The notes under the pieces: model-generated
What the model was told of the DNA's origin: nothing
The model's input: the letters and a program-made list of their open reading frames with translations, nothing else
Database searches by the model: none
Origin: Fodinibacter sp963747405
Lineage (GTDB): Bacteria > Actinomycetota > Actinomycetes > Actinomycetales > Dermatophilaceae
Direction: 5' to 3'
Length of the DNA: 64,000 nt
Assembly (NCBI GenBank): GCA_963747405.1
Contig: CAVVFG010000007.1
Coordinates: forward strand, 310,001-374,000
In this document: piece by piece, positions 8,395 to 16,786 of the stretch
How positions within the stretch are numbered: position 1 is the first letter of the stretch
How the letters are laid out: every line of letters starts with the position of its first letter
Made by a program: the position numbers and the translations under genes

Positions 8395-8799
8395 ATGCTC
8401 ACACGCAACCACATCTCGTCGATCTTCGTCCTCGACCAGGACCAGGCCCTGACCTTCTACACCGAGGTGCTCGGCCTCGAGGTGGGCGAGGACATGGACT
8501 TCGGGCCGATGCGGTGGCTCACCGTGCGGGTCCCGGGCGACGAGAAGACCATCCTGCTCGAGAAGCCGGGCCCGCCGGCCCACGACGAGGCCACCGCCGA
8601 GCAGATCCGGGCGCTGGTGACCAAGGGCGCCGGCGGCGGCTGGCTCGCCTTCACCACGGATGACGTCGAGGCCGCCTTCGCGCGGGTGAAGGAGTCCGGC
8701 GCGGACATCACCCAGGAGGTCGTGACCCAGCCCTACGGGCGCGACTTCGCCCTGCGCGACCCGTTCGGCAACCACATCCGCATCGGCGAGATCTACTGA
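8395..8799 (+). CDS. VOC-family (glyoxalase/bleomycin-resistance fold) protein
   Basis: 134-residue single-domain vicinal oxygen chelate protein with two beta-alpha-beta-beta-beta modules (IFVLDQDQALTFYTEVLG; DFALRDPFGNHIRIGEIY). Such small proteins include lyases, dioxygenases and drug-binding proteins, and the substrate is not predictable here. GAAGGGA lies upstream of the ATG at 8395. TAGCGT at 8349-8354 could be its -10 box, about 40 bases upstream. The divergent AraC protein is probably its regulator, an arrangement common for this family. Confidence 0.82.
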   Translation: MLTRNHISSIFVLDQDQALTFYTEVLGLEVGEDMDFGPMRWLTVRVPGDEKTILLEKPGPPAHDEATAEQIRALVTKGAGGGWLAFTTDDVEAAFARVKESGADITQEVVTQPYGRDFALRDPFGNHIRIGEIY

Positions 8800-8803
8800 G
8801 CGC

Positions 8804-11587
8804 TCAGTCCAGGCGGTCGGCGGCGACCACGCCACGCAGCACGGCATCCACCGCGGTGCGGGCGGTGCGGCGCAGCTCGGCGTCGGTCGCCGCCTTGGCC
8901 ACCTGGTCGAGCAGGTCGACGAGCTGCTTGCACCGGCGCACGAAGTCACCGGCGGCCATGTCCTGGCCGCGCAGCACGGCGTCGAGCCGGTCGCCGGAGG
9001 CCCACCGGTGCACCATCGCGGCCATCCCCCCGTCGGGCATCGACGTCGAGGGCAGGTCGTGCTCGGCCTCGAGGTCCTCGATCTGCGACCAGAGCCGCGA
9101 CATCCGGGTGAGCGCCTCGGCGACGTCGTCGTTCGGCATCCGGGGTGAGACCTCGGCCTCCTCGTGCCGGGGCTCGTGCACGAGCGCCGACACGGCGGCG
9201 GCCAGCCCCGCGGCATCCAGCCGCTTCCACACGTCGTGGCGGAGGCACTCGGCGGCGAGCAGGTCCTTCTCGGTGTAGAGCCGGCGCAGCCGCTCGCCGC
9301 GCTCGGTGACCACGGTGCCGGCGTCGGCGAGGTACCCCAGGGCCTCGAGGGCGTCGCAGATCCGGTCGAACGTGCGGGCGACGGTGTTGGTGCGGCCCTC
9401 GACCCGCCGCTGCAGGCCGACCGTCTCGCGCTTGAGCCGCCACCAGCGCTCGGCCCACCGAGCGTGCGTCTCGCGGTCCGGGCACTGGTGGCACGGGTGG
9501 GTGGTGAGCTCGTGACGCAGCTGGGCCACCCGCTCGGACTCCCCCGCCGCCACCCGCCGGGCCCGTCGGCGCGGCGAGTCCTCGGTGCCGTGCGGCACCG
9601 CGATCCGCAACGAGGTCGCCAGGTCGCGGCGCGACTTGGGCGACTTCGGGTTGAAGTTGGGCGGCACCTTCACCTGGGTGACCGACTCGACCGGCTCGGG
9701 CACGTCGACCAGGGTCAGCCGGCGGAACTGCTTGTCCTCGGTGACCACGGCCGGCCCGGTGGGAGTGCCCCGGCCCGTGCGCGACGGCTGCACGACCACC
9801 GCCCACCCGGCCCGCCGGCCGGCCGGGATGCGGATGACGTCGCCGATGCGCAGCGCTTCGAGCGAGACGGCCGCCTCCGCCCGCCGGGAGGCGGAGCGCG
9901 CCTTGACGCCCTCCTTCTCGGCGTCGGCGAGGGCCCGGCGCAGGGCGGCGTACTCACGGAAGTCACCGAGGTGGCAGTGCATCGCCTCGGCGTAGCCCTC
10001 CATGCCCTCTTCGTTGCGCCGCACCGCAGTTGCGATGCCGACGACGGCCCGGTCGGCCTGGAACTGGGCGAACGAGGTCTCGAGGATCTCGCGGGCGACC
10101 TCGCGGCCGACCTGTGCCACGAGGTTGACCGCCATGTTGTAGGTGGGCCGGAAGCTCGAGCGCAGCGGGTAGGTGCGGGTGGAGGCCAGCCCGCCCACGG
10201 CGAGCGGGTCGACACCACGGGCCCACTGCACGACGGCATGCCCCTCGACATCGATGCCGCGCCGCCCGGCGCGCCCGGTGAGCTGGGTGTACTCGGCGGG
10301 CGTGATGTCGACGTGCGCCTCACCGTTGAACTTGACGAGCTTCTCGAGCACCACGGTGCGGGCCGGCATGTTGATGCCGAGGGCCAGTGTCTCGGTGGCG
10401 AACACGGCCCGGATGCGGGCGGCGGTGAAGAGCTCCTCGACGATCTCGCGGAACAGCGGGAGCATGCCGGCGTGATGTGCGGCGAACCCGCGGGAGAGCC
10501 CCTCGAGGAAGTCGAAGTAGCCCAGCACCGAGAGGTCCTCGTCGGCCAGTGACTCGACCCGCTCCTCGACGTGGCGCCGGATGCGCAGGCCCTCACGCTC
10601 GGGGATCAGGCGGGTGCCGGCGGCGAGCAGCTGGCTGACCGCGGCCTCGCAGCCGACCCGGCTGAAGATGAACGTGATGGCCGGGAGCAGCCCGTCGCGG
10701 TCGAGCTCGTCGATGACCTCGGCCCTCGTGGCTCCTCCCCCGGGCCGGCCGCCGCGGGCGAACCCGGCGCCGCCGCGGCGGTTCCCGCCCCGGTGGGAGC
10801 GCGGCGGGGGGCCGCCCCGGCCCGAGCCCCCGCGCCTGGGCGCGTCGTCCCAGCGCCCCCGCTGCTCGCAGGTGCGGATGGCGGCCAGCAGGTCGGGGTC
10901 GACCCGGTTGCCGGCGAAGAGGTCGAACAGGGTGGTGCCGACCAGGACGTGCTGGGAGAGCGGAACCGGCCGGTGCTCGGAGACGACCACGGCGTGGTTG
11001 CCCCGCACCTCGGCCAGCCAGTCGCCGAACTCCTCGGCGTTGCTCACGGTGGCCGACAGCGACACCACCTGCACGTGCTCGGGCAGGTGGATGATGACCT
11101 CCTCCCACACCGCCCCACGGAACCGGTCGGCCAGGTAGTGCACCTCGTCCATGACGACGTAGCCCAGGCCGTCGAGGGTGCGCGACCCGGCATACATCAT
11201 GTTGCGCAGCACCTCGGTGGTCATCACCACCACCGGCGCCTCGCCGTTGACCGAGGAGTCCCCGGTCAGCAGCCCCACCGTGTCGGCACCGTGCACCCGC
11301 ACCAGGTCGTGGTACTTCTGGTTCGACAGCGCCTTGATGGGGGTGGTGTAGAACGCCTTTCGCCCGGTCGCCAGGGCGAGGTGCACGGCGAACTCGCCGA
11401 CGATGGTCTTGCCGGCGCCGGTCGGGGCCGCGACGAGCACCCCTTGGCCCGCCTCGACCGAGGCGCACGCCTGCAGCTGGAAGTCGTCGAGCGGGAAGTC
11501 CAGGCCGGCGGTGAACCGCCCGAGCTCGGAGCGCTCCCGGCGGCTCCGGGCGGCGGCAGCGGCATACCGCTCGGCGGGGCTGGGCAT
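8804..11587 (-). CDS. helY: Ski2-like DEAD/DEVH-box RNA helicase HelY
   Basis: 927-residue superfamily 2 helicase. Walker A is APTGAGKT (near residue 58), Walker B is DEVH (MDEVHYL), motif III is SAT, and motif VI is QLTGRAGRRGID. A glycine/arginine-rich, low-complexity insert sits between the two RecA domains (around residues 255-285). A long C-terminal part resembles the Ski2/Mtr4 helical region. It probably unwinds structured RNA during processing or decay. TAGCCT lies 7 bases before the ATG at 11587, a leaderless start. In many actinobacteria helY follows tatC; here three other genes and a pseudogene separate them. Confidence 0.9.
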   Translation of the reverse strand: MPSPAERYAAAAARSRRERSELGRFTAGLDFPLDDFQLQACASVEAGQGVLVAAPTGAGKTIVGEFAVHLALATGRKAFYTTPIKALSNQKYHDLVRVHGADTVGLLTGDSSVNGEAPVVVMTTEVLRNMMYAGSRTLDGLGYVVMDEVHYLADRFRGAVWEEVIIHLPEHVQVVSLSATVSNAEEFGDWLAEVRGNHAVVVSEHRPVPLSQHVLVGTTLFDLFAGNRVDPDLLAAIRTCEQRGRWDDAPRRGGSGRGGPPPRSHRGGNRRGGAGFARGGRPGGGATRAEVIDELDRDGLLPAITFIFSRVGCEAAVSQLLAAGTRLIPEREGLRIRRHVEERVESLADEDLSVLGYFDFLEGLSRGFAAHHAGMLPLFREIVEELFTAARIRAVFATETLALGINMPARTVVLEKLVKFNGEAHVDITPAEYTQLTGRAGRRGIDVEGHAVVQWARGVDPLAVGGLASTRTYPLRSSFRPTYNMAVNLVAQVGREVAREILETSFAQFQADRAVVGIATAVRRNEEGMEGYAEAMHCHLGDFREYAALRRALADAEKEGVKARSASRRAEAAVSLEALRIGDVIRIPAGRRAGWAVVVQPSRTGRGTPTGPAVVTEDKQFRRLTLVDVPEPVESVTQVKVPPNFNPKSPKSRRDLATSLRIAVPHGTEDSPRRRARRVAAGESERVAQLRHELTTHPCHQCPDRETHARWAERWWRLKRETVGLQRRVEGRTNTVARTFDRICDALEALGYLADAGTVVTERGERLRRLYTEKDLLAAECLRHDVWKRLDAAGLAAAVSALVHEPRHEEAEVSPRMPNDDVAEALTRMSRLWSQIEDLEAEHDLPSTSMPDGGMAAMVHRWASGDRLDAVLRGQDMAAGDFVRRCKQLVDLLDQVAKAATDAELRRTARTAVDAVLRGVVAADRLD

Positions 11588-11609
11588 GGCCTCAAGGCTA
11601 CGTCAGCGC

Positions 11610-12497
11610 TCAGGCCAGCACGGCGAGCGCGCCCGGCACGACCTCCACGGTCATCGGCAGGGGCGCGAAGCGCTCCCCGTCGGCGTACGACACGATGCCG
11701 GTGGCCTCCAGCCGCACGGTGCGGGCGCGCAGCACCTGCACCTGGGGGTGGGTGACGTGGGTGCCCTTGAACACGGTGGGGAAGACCCGGAGGAACTGCG
11801 CGGTCGAGATCCGGTGCAGCACCAGCACGTCGAGCAGGCCGTCGTCGAACTCGGCGTCCGGCGTCACCCGCATGCCGCCGCCGTAGGCGGGGCCGTTGCC
11901 CACCGCCACCAGCATCGCCCTGGTCTCCATCCGCACGCCGTCGAGCTCGAGCACGTACGGGATGGCGCGGAACAGCGGCAGCTCGCGCAGGATCGCCAGG
12001 TTGTAGCGCATCGGCCCCTTGGGCCACCGCCACTGGTTGGCCCGCTCGTTGACGACGGCGTCGAAACCGGCTGCCAGGACCCCGACGAACCACCGGTGCT
12101 CCCCGGACGCCGTGGTGTGCCGTGCCACGTCGACGAGGCGCGTGCCACCGTCGAGGATGCGCTCCACGGCCTTGGCGGCGTCGAGCACCGGCAGGCCGAG
12201 CTCGCGCGCGATGTCGTTGCCGGTACCGGCCGCGATGATGCCGAGCGGCACCCCGGTGCCGGCGCACAGGTTCACGCCCAGGTGCACCATCCCGTCGCCA
12301 CCGGTGACGACGATGCGGTCGACCGCGCCCGCGCTGATGGCGGCACGCCCCTGCTCCATGGCGCTGCGGGCATCGGCTGCGCTCAGGTCGAGGATGTCGA
12401 CTCCGGCCGCGCGCAGCAGGGTGAGGGCCTGCGCGCCGACCCGCGCGCCGGTGTTCTTGCCCGAGGTGGGGTTGACGATCAGACCGAGGCGCGCCAT
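11610..12497 (-). CDS. Diacylglycerol kinase-family lipid kinase
   Basis: 295-residue protein with the DAGK catalytic fold: NPTSGKN near the start, the nucleotide-binding GGDGMVH and GTGNDIAR motifs, and a C-terminal beta-rich domain. It probably phosphorylates diacylglycerol or a related lipid at the membrane. TAGCCT ends 6 bases before the ATG at 12497, so translation is probably leaderless. helY lies 22 bases downstream on the same strand but has its own -10 box. Confidence 0.88.
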   Translation of the reverse strand: MARLGLIVNPTSGKNTGARVGAQALTLLRAAGVDILDLSAADARSAMEQGRAAISAGAVDRIVVTGGDGMVHLGVNLCAGTGVPLGIIAAGTGNDIARELGLPVLDAAKAVERILDGGTRLVDVARHTTASGEHRWFVGVLAAGFDAVVNERANQWRWPKGPMRYNLAILRELPLFRAIPYVLELDGVRMETRAMLVAVGNGPAYGGGMRVTPDAEFDDGLLDVLVLHRISTAQFLRVFPTVFKGTHVTHPQVQVLRARTVRLEATGIVSYADGERFAPLPMTVEVVPGALAVLA

Positions 12498-12535
12498 GGC
12501 CGCAGGCTAGCGGGGCGCTCTCGGGCCCCCGGGGC

Positions 12536-12937
12536 TCACAGCCCGTGGCTGCGCAGGTGCGCGACGACCTCGTGGCCGGCGGTGGCCCACTCGCCGGACG
12601 CCTCGGTGCTCCCGGTGGGTCGCAGCCGGGGCGGCTGCTCGGGGGCGGAGCCGCTGCCGCCCTGCTGGATGAGGTCGGTGAACTGGCCCACCGTCACACC
12701 GCTCTCGACCGAGTGGCGCAGCCGCCGTTCGCGGCACACCAGGTAGCGGTTGCGGCGCCCCACGCGCGCCCTGCTGACCACGCCGGCCCGCTCGAGGTCG
12801 CCGATGATCTGCTGCACGGCCCGCTCGGTGATGCCGATGCTCGCGGCGACGTCACGGACCAGGACTTCAGGGTCTGCGGCCAGACACACCAGTACGTGCC
12901 CGTGGTTGGTGATGAACGTCCAGCCGTCCCGTGTCAT
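12536..12937 (-). CDS. Winged-helix transcriptional regulator, MarR/ArsR-like
   Basis: 133-residue protein. Residues about 1-75 form a winged helix (GHVLVCLAADPEVLVRDVAASIGITERAVQQIIGDLE is the recognition region), followed by a Gly/Ser/Pro-rich, apparently unstructured tail. Similar short proteins are common in actinobacteria and have no known ligand. The ATG at 12937 is used because TATCGT ends 7 bases upstream. It is adjacent to a gene-poor gap, and no target is obvious. Confidence 0.75.
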   Translation of the reverse strand: MTRDGWTFITNHGHVLVCLAADPEVLVRDVAASIGITERAVQQIIGDLERAGVVSRARVGRRNRYLVCRERRLRHSVESGVTVGQFTDLIQQGGSGSAPEQPPRLRPTGSTEASGEWATAGHEVVAHLRSHGL

Positions 12938-13084
12938 ACGAACGACGATAGGGGAAATTGGATTCTGGAATGCGGGGTTAGGGGTCCGGGCGCGGCTCGG
13001 GAGGGGAGACATCGGTCACCCTCCCGCGGGGCGGCGTGACGGTGGGCGGAGCACGTCTGCGCCCTACCTGCGCGGCAGCGGAGC

Positions 13085-13357
13085 AGCTCGACCGACGGAA
13101 CGACGTGGTCCGACGTCGGCAGCCAGGTGCAGCCACTCGGTGACACCAACACCCACGGCACCCGGACGTTCACGGATCCCGCGTCCAACGCGACGACGTC
13201 CACCCGCCAGACAACGACGATGACGGCAACGATCACGTGGACGCCTTCTGCTGGCGCGGTGAACTACGTTGTGCAGCGGAGCCAGAGCCCTACGTTCGCT
13301 TCGGGCGTCACCAGCGCCGTGCTGGGCACTGTCACCACGTTTCCAGCAGGGGCCTGA
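13085..13357 (+). pseudogene. Remnant of a fibronectin-III-like secreted protein
   Basis: An open frame reads STDGTTWSDVGS, then HGTRTFTDPASNATTSTR, then ITWTPSAGAVNYVVQRSQSP and a Ser/Thr/Gly-rich end. These phrases are typical of beta-sandwich repeats of cell-surface or extracellular enzymes. There is no credible start, no signal peptide and only about 80 residues, and the local base composition is less GC-rich than the neighbours. It occupies most of the 625-bp gap 12938-13562. It is best read as a decayed or truncated piece of a larger gene; no mobile-element ends are visible. Confidence 0.5.
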
Positions 13358-13475
13358 GCCGATCGGCTCCTTGGTCCTTCCGGATGTGTGCGACGAACCC
13401 GTTCATGCAGCGGGCTGGACCAACACGATGATGGTGCCGGTGGCTCCGCAATGACCTGAGTTCAACAACCACTCG

Positions 13476-13501
13476 CCCCGCCGATCTTCGGACCGGCGGG
13501 G
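13476..13501. terminator. 8-bp-stem hairpin upstream of the AspT-like gene
   Basis: CCCCGCCG at 13476-13483 pairs perfectly with CGGCGGGG at 13494-13501 around a 10-base loop. It could be the terminator of the decayed gene or part of the 5' region of the transporter transcript. Confidence 0.45.
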
Positions 13502-13562
13502 GTGAGTGCCGTCCGGACAGCGCTGTCATCCGGGCCATCCAAACAGTGGAAGGATTGCGGTC

Positions 13563-15152
13563 GTGACCGCCATCTTCCAGCAGTTCGCCGACACCCCCCT
13601 GCTCCTCCTGGCGGTCCTGCTCGCCCTCGGCGCGGCCGTCGGCCACGTGCGCATCGCCGGGGTGGCCCTCGGCCCGGCCGCCGTGCTGTTCGCCGCCCTG
13701 GGCGTGTCGGCCTGGGCCACGGCCACCGGCATCGAGCTGGAGATCCCCGAGGTCGTGGGCACCTTCGGCCTGGTGCTGTTCACCTACACGATCGGGGTGG
13801 TCTCGGGCACTCACTTCTTCGCCTCGCTGCGCCGCGGGTGGCCCACCATGCTCGTGGTGGCCGGCGCGCTGGCCCTGGTCGGCGCGGTGGCCGTCCTGCT
13901 CGGGCAGCTCCTCGGCCTCACCTCGGGCACCGTCGCGGGCGCCTACGCCGGCGCGCTCACCAACACGCCGGCCCTGGCGGCGGCATCCGCCCGCGCCGCC
14001 GACCCCGCCGCCCCGACCATCGGCTACTCGATCACCTACCTCGGCGGCGTCATCATCATGCTCGCGGTGGCCGCCTGGTCGCTGCGCCGCCCGGGCGCGC
14101 AGCCGCGCCGTGAGGAGATCGGCCACGTCACCGTGCGCGTCGAGGTCGACGAGCCGATCAGCGTGTCGATGCTCGCTCGCGCCCACGGCCAGCAGATCGG
14201 CGTCTCGCGCCTCAAGCACGCCCACGCCGCCAGCCCCACCATCGTCCCCGCGGGGGCGGAGCTGATCGGCCACAACGACCTCGTCACGGTCGTCGGCCCC
14301 CGGCCGGTGCTCGACGACGTCGCCGCCCGGCTGGGCCACGTCTCCTCGCACGACATCGTCGAGGACCGCCACGACCTCGACTTCCGCCGCGTCACGCTGT
14401 CGAACAAGGCTCTCGTGGGCCACACCGTCGGCGAGCTCGACCTCGACGGCAGGTTCGGGGCCACCGCCAGCCGGGTGCGGCGCGGCGACGTCGACATGGT
14501 GGCCCACGGCACCTTCGTGCTCGCGATGGGCGACCGGCTGCGGATCATCGCCCCGCGCGCGAAGATGCCCGAGGTCGGCACGTACCTCGGCGACAGCGAC
14601 CGCGGCATGTCCGACATCAACGTCGGCGGGCTGGCGCTGGGGCTCGCGACCGGCATCGCCATCGGCCTGATCCACGTGCCCACCCCGGGGGGCGGCTTCA
14701 CCATCGGCGCCGCCGCCGGCACGCTCATGGTCGGCCTGGTGTTCGGCCGCGTCGGCCGCATCGGCCCGGTGATCACCTCGATGTCCAACGGTGCCGCGCA
14801 CGCCATCTCGGCCCTGGGCATGGTCACCTTCCTCGCCTACGCCGGGGTGCGCGCCGGCCAGTCGATCTCCGAGGCGCTCGCGTCGGATGCCGGGTGGCGG
14901 GTCGCCGTCCTCGGCCTCCTGCTCACCGCCACCAGTGCGGCCGTGCTCGTGCTCGGCATCCACCTGGTGCGCAAGATGTCGTGGCTCGAGACCGCCGGCG
15001 CGCTCGCGGGGTGCCAGACCCAGCCGGCGATCCTGGCCTACGTCAACGACCGGACCGGCTACGACACCCGCATCGGCGTCGCCTACGCCCTGGTCTACCC
15101 GGTCGCGATGATCGGCAAGATCGTCGTCGCGCAGGTGCTCGCCGGCCTCTGA
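13563..15152 (+). CDS. AspT/YidE-family transporter with two TrkA_C domains
   Basis: 529-residue inner-membrane transporter of the aspartate:alanine exchanger family. Five to six N-terminal membrane segments contain the conserved AGALTNTPALAAA region. A central cytoplasmic part (about residues 185-350) holds two TrkA_C (RCK-C) regulatory modules, and a second set of five to six segments contains FTIGAAAGTLMVGLVFGR and GCQTQPAILAYVN. The layout fits the duplicated AspT fold. GGAAGGA at 13548-13554 gives good spacing to the GTG at 13563; an upstream in-frame start has no such signal. There is no decarboxylase neighbour, so the substrate is unknown. Confidence 0.85.
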   Translation: MTAIFQQFADTPLLLLAVLLALGAAVGHVRIAGVALGPAAVLFAALGVSAWATATGIELEIPEVVGTFGLVLFTYTIGVVSGTHFFASLRRGWPTMLVVAGALALVGAVAVLLGQLLGLTSGTVAGAYAGALTNTPALAAASARAADPAAPTIGYSITYLGGVIIMLAVAAWSLRRPGAQPRREEIGHVTVRVEVDEPISVSMLARAHGQQIGVSRLKHAHAASPTIVPAGAELIGHNDLVTVVGPRPVLDDVAARLGHVSSHDIVEDRHDLDFRRVTLSNKALVGHTVGELDLDGRFGATASRVRRGDVDMVAHGTFVLAMGDRLRIIAPRAKMPEVGTYLGDSDRGMSDINVGGLALGLATGIAIGLIHVPTPGGGFTIGAAAGTLMVGLVFGRVGRIGPVITSMSNGAAHAISALGMVTFLAYAGVRAGQSISEALASDAGWRVAVLGLLLTATSAAVLVLGIHLVRKMSWLETAGALAGCQTQPAILAYVNDRTGYDTRIGVAYALVYPVAMIGKIVVAQVLAGL

Positions 15153-15167
15153 CCCGCCCCCGATCCC

Positions 15168-15241
15168 CGACTTCGTGCGACTTGGGCACGTTCCAACCGC
15201 CACGGGGCGTGCGAGAACCGTGTGAAAGTCGCACGAAGTCG
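15168..15241. repeat. 74-bp element with 15-bp perfect terminal inverted repeats
   Basis: CGACTTCGTGCGACT at 15168-15182 is the exact reverse complement of 15227-15241. The interior contains further complementary pieces (GCACG with CGTGC; CACGG with CCGTG). It lies between the convergent transporter and tatC genes, so it may act as a bidirectional terminator. The form is also that of a REP or miniature repeat element. Confidence 0.65.
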
Positions 15242-15245
15242 TGGT

Positions 15246-16058
15246 CTACAGGGGTGAGGCCTCGTTGTCGTCGACGTCGAGCCAGTCGGGCCGCGCCTTC
15301 TCCTTGCGCTTGTCGAGGATGCGGCAGACGAACCAGGCGGCGAAGTAGAGCGCAGTGAGCGGCGCGGCGAAGACGAACATCGTGAACGGGTCGGCGGTGG
15401 GAGTGGCCACCGCGGCGAAGACGAAGATCAGCACGACGGCCACCCGCCAGCCCTTGATCAGGCGGTTCGCCGGCATCACCCCCACGGCGTTCAGCCCGAC
15501 GAGCACCACGGGGAACAGGAACCCCAGCCCGAACACCAGGATGAAGCGGGTGACGAACGAGAAGTACATCGACACCTGCTGGATGTTCGAGGTGCCCTCG
15601 GGGCTCAGGCCGTACAGGATCGACAGCGACTGCGGCAGGATGACGTACCCGAGGAAGCAGCCGAGCAGGAACAGCGGGATCGTCGCACCCAGGAAGGCCA
15701 GCGAGATCCGCTTCTCCTTGCGGGTCAGGCCCGGCACGACGAACGCCCAGAGCTGGTAGAGCCAGACCGGGCTGGAGGCCACCACGCCGACGAAGATCGA
15801 CAGGCTGATCAGGTTGGACAGCGCCGCCGTCGCCTCACCGAAGTTCAGCGAGATCAGGTTGTCGGGGTTGGCCTCCTGGTAGTCCGCGAAGGGCTGCTTG
15901 AGGAACTCGAAGACCTGGTCGTAGAAGACACCGGCCACGATCGACGCGACGAGCACCGAGGCCGCCGCGATGAACAGCCGGCGCCGGAACTCACGGAAGT
16001 GCTCGCCGAGGGTCATCCGCCCCTCGGGGTCGCGCGGGCGACGGCGCAGTCGAGCCAT
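15246..16058 (-). CDS. tatC: Sec-independent protein translocase TatC
   Basis: 270-residue integral membrane receptor of the twin-arginine pathway, which binds RR signal peptides and moves folded proteins out of the cytoplasm. The N-terminal motif MTLGEHFREFRRRL and the conserved LYQLWAFVVPGLTRKEKR loop are diagnostic. Six membrane segments are predicted, and the acidic C-terminal tail is short. The first ATG (16058) is taken; a second ATG 14 codons later would start at MTLGEH and is also possible. tatA is 33 bases upstream on the same strand, forming one operon. Confidence 0.95.
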   Translation of the reverse strand: MARLRRRPRDPEGRMTLGEHFREFRRRLFIAAASVLVASIVAGVFYDQVFEFLKQPFADYQEANPDNLISLNFGEATAALSNLISLSIFVGVVASSPVWLYQLWAFVVPGLTRKEKRISLAFLGATIPLFLLGCFLGYVILPQSLSILYGLSPEGTSNIQQVSMYFSFVTRFILVFGLGFLFPVVLVGLNAVGVMPANRLIKGWRVAVVLIFVFAAVATPTADPFTMFVFAAPLTALYFAAWFVCRILDKRKEKARPDWLDVDDNEASPL

Positions 16059-16091
16059 GGAGTCGGGGATCGGGCGGGGTGGCGAGGTGCG

Positions 16092-16409
16092 TCAGGCCAC
16101 GGGGCCGGACTGGTTGTCCGTGCGCGGGGCCTTCTCGTGCACGGCGTTGCCGTCGGACGTCGGGACGACGCGGTCGACCGGCGTGACCGGGGCCGCGGGC
16201 TCGATCGGCTCGCTGCGCACCGTGGTCGTCGACGCCTCCGAGCTCGGCTTGGCGGCGTCGTTCTCCTTCTTCATCTCGTCGACCTCGGACTTGAACACCC
16301 GCGCCGAGCGGCCCAGGCTGCGGGCGGCATCCGGCAGCTTCTTCCAGCCGAAGATCACGATGATCAGCACCGCGATGATGATGATCTCGGTGGGTCCGAT
16401 CCTGCCCAT
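16092..16409 (-). CDS. tatA: Twin-arginine translocase subunit TatA
   Basis: TatA forms the translocation pore with TatC. It has 105 residues: one N-terminal membrane helix (GPTEIIIIAVLIIVIFGWKK), the hinge FGWKKLPDAARSLGRS, an amphipathic helix, and a Ser/Thr/Pro-rich acidic tail. The ATG at 16409 is chosen because AGGAG lies 9 bases upstream; the ATG at 16418 would leave no spacing. It is in the conserved order pafB-pafC-tatA-tatC. Confidence 0.93.
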   Translation of the reverse strand: MGRIGPTEIIIIAVLIIVIFGWKKLPDAARSLGRSARVFKSEVDEMKKENDAAKPSSEASTTTVRSEPIEPAAPVTPVDRVVPTSDGNAVHEKAPRTDNQSGPVA

Positions 16410-16467
16410 GGGGTCCATCTCCTGTGCTGTCGTGGAACGTCCGTGACCGGTCGAGCATGGTCGCGCG

Positions 16468-16782
16468 TCAGTCTACGCGCGCCCATGGCGGGAGCCGGTC
16501 GGTTCGGCGGGCGCGGCGGGCGGCCTTGGTAGCGGCCCGCTGCTCCCGATACTGCGCCCGCATCCTGTGAACCGGCTGGGTGACCGCCACGGGGGCGGGT
16601 TCGAGGTCACGCAGCTCGTCGGCGCGTCTCTCGAGCTCGGCCACGAGCTCGCTCGCCCGGGCCACCTCACGGCCGAGGACCGTGGTGGCGCGCCAGACCG
16701 CGCGGGCGCGCAGGAACAGGTAGGCCGCCGACCCGAGCAGCAGCACGAGCCAGAGCAGCACCCACCCCCACCACGGCAGCAC
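16468..16782 (-). CDS. Small membrane protein between pafC and tatA
   Basis: 104-residue protein of unknown role. A single strong membrane helix near the N-terminus (WWGWVLLWLVLLLGSAAYLFL) is followed by a charged helical segment (REVARASELVAELERRADEL), then a basic tail rich in Arg and Lys. This gives an N-out/C-in topology with a likely cytoplasmic coiled coil. The GTG at 16782 lies 5 bases beyond the pafC stop with a GGGGA upstream, so it is translationally close to pafC. It could be a Tat- or Paf-associated accessory factor, but only position suggests that. Confidence 0.75.
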   Translation of the reverse strand: MLPWWGWVLLWLVLLLGSAAYLFLRARAVWRATTVLGREVARASELVAELERRADELRDLEPAPVAVTQPVHRMRAQYREQRAATKAARRARRTDRLPPWARVD

Positions 16783-16786
16783 GGCG

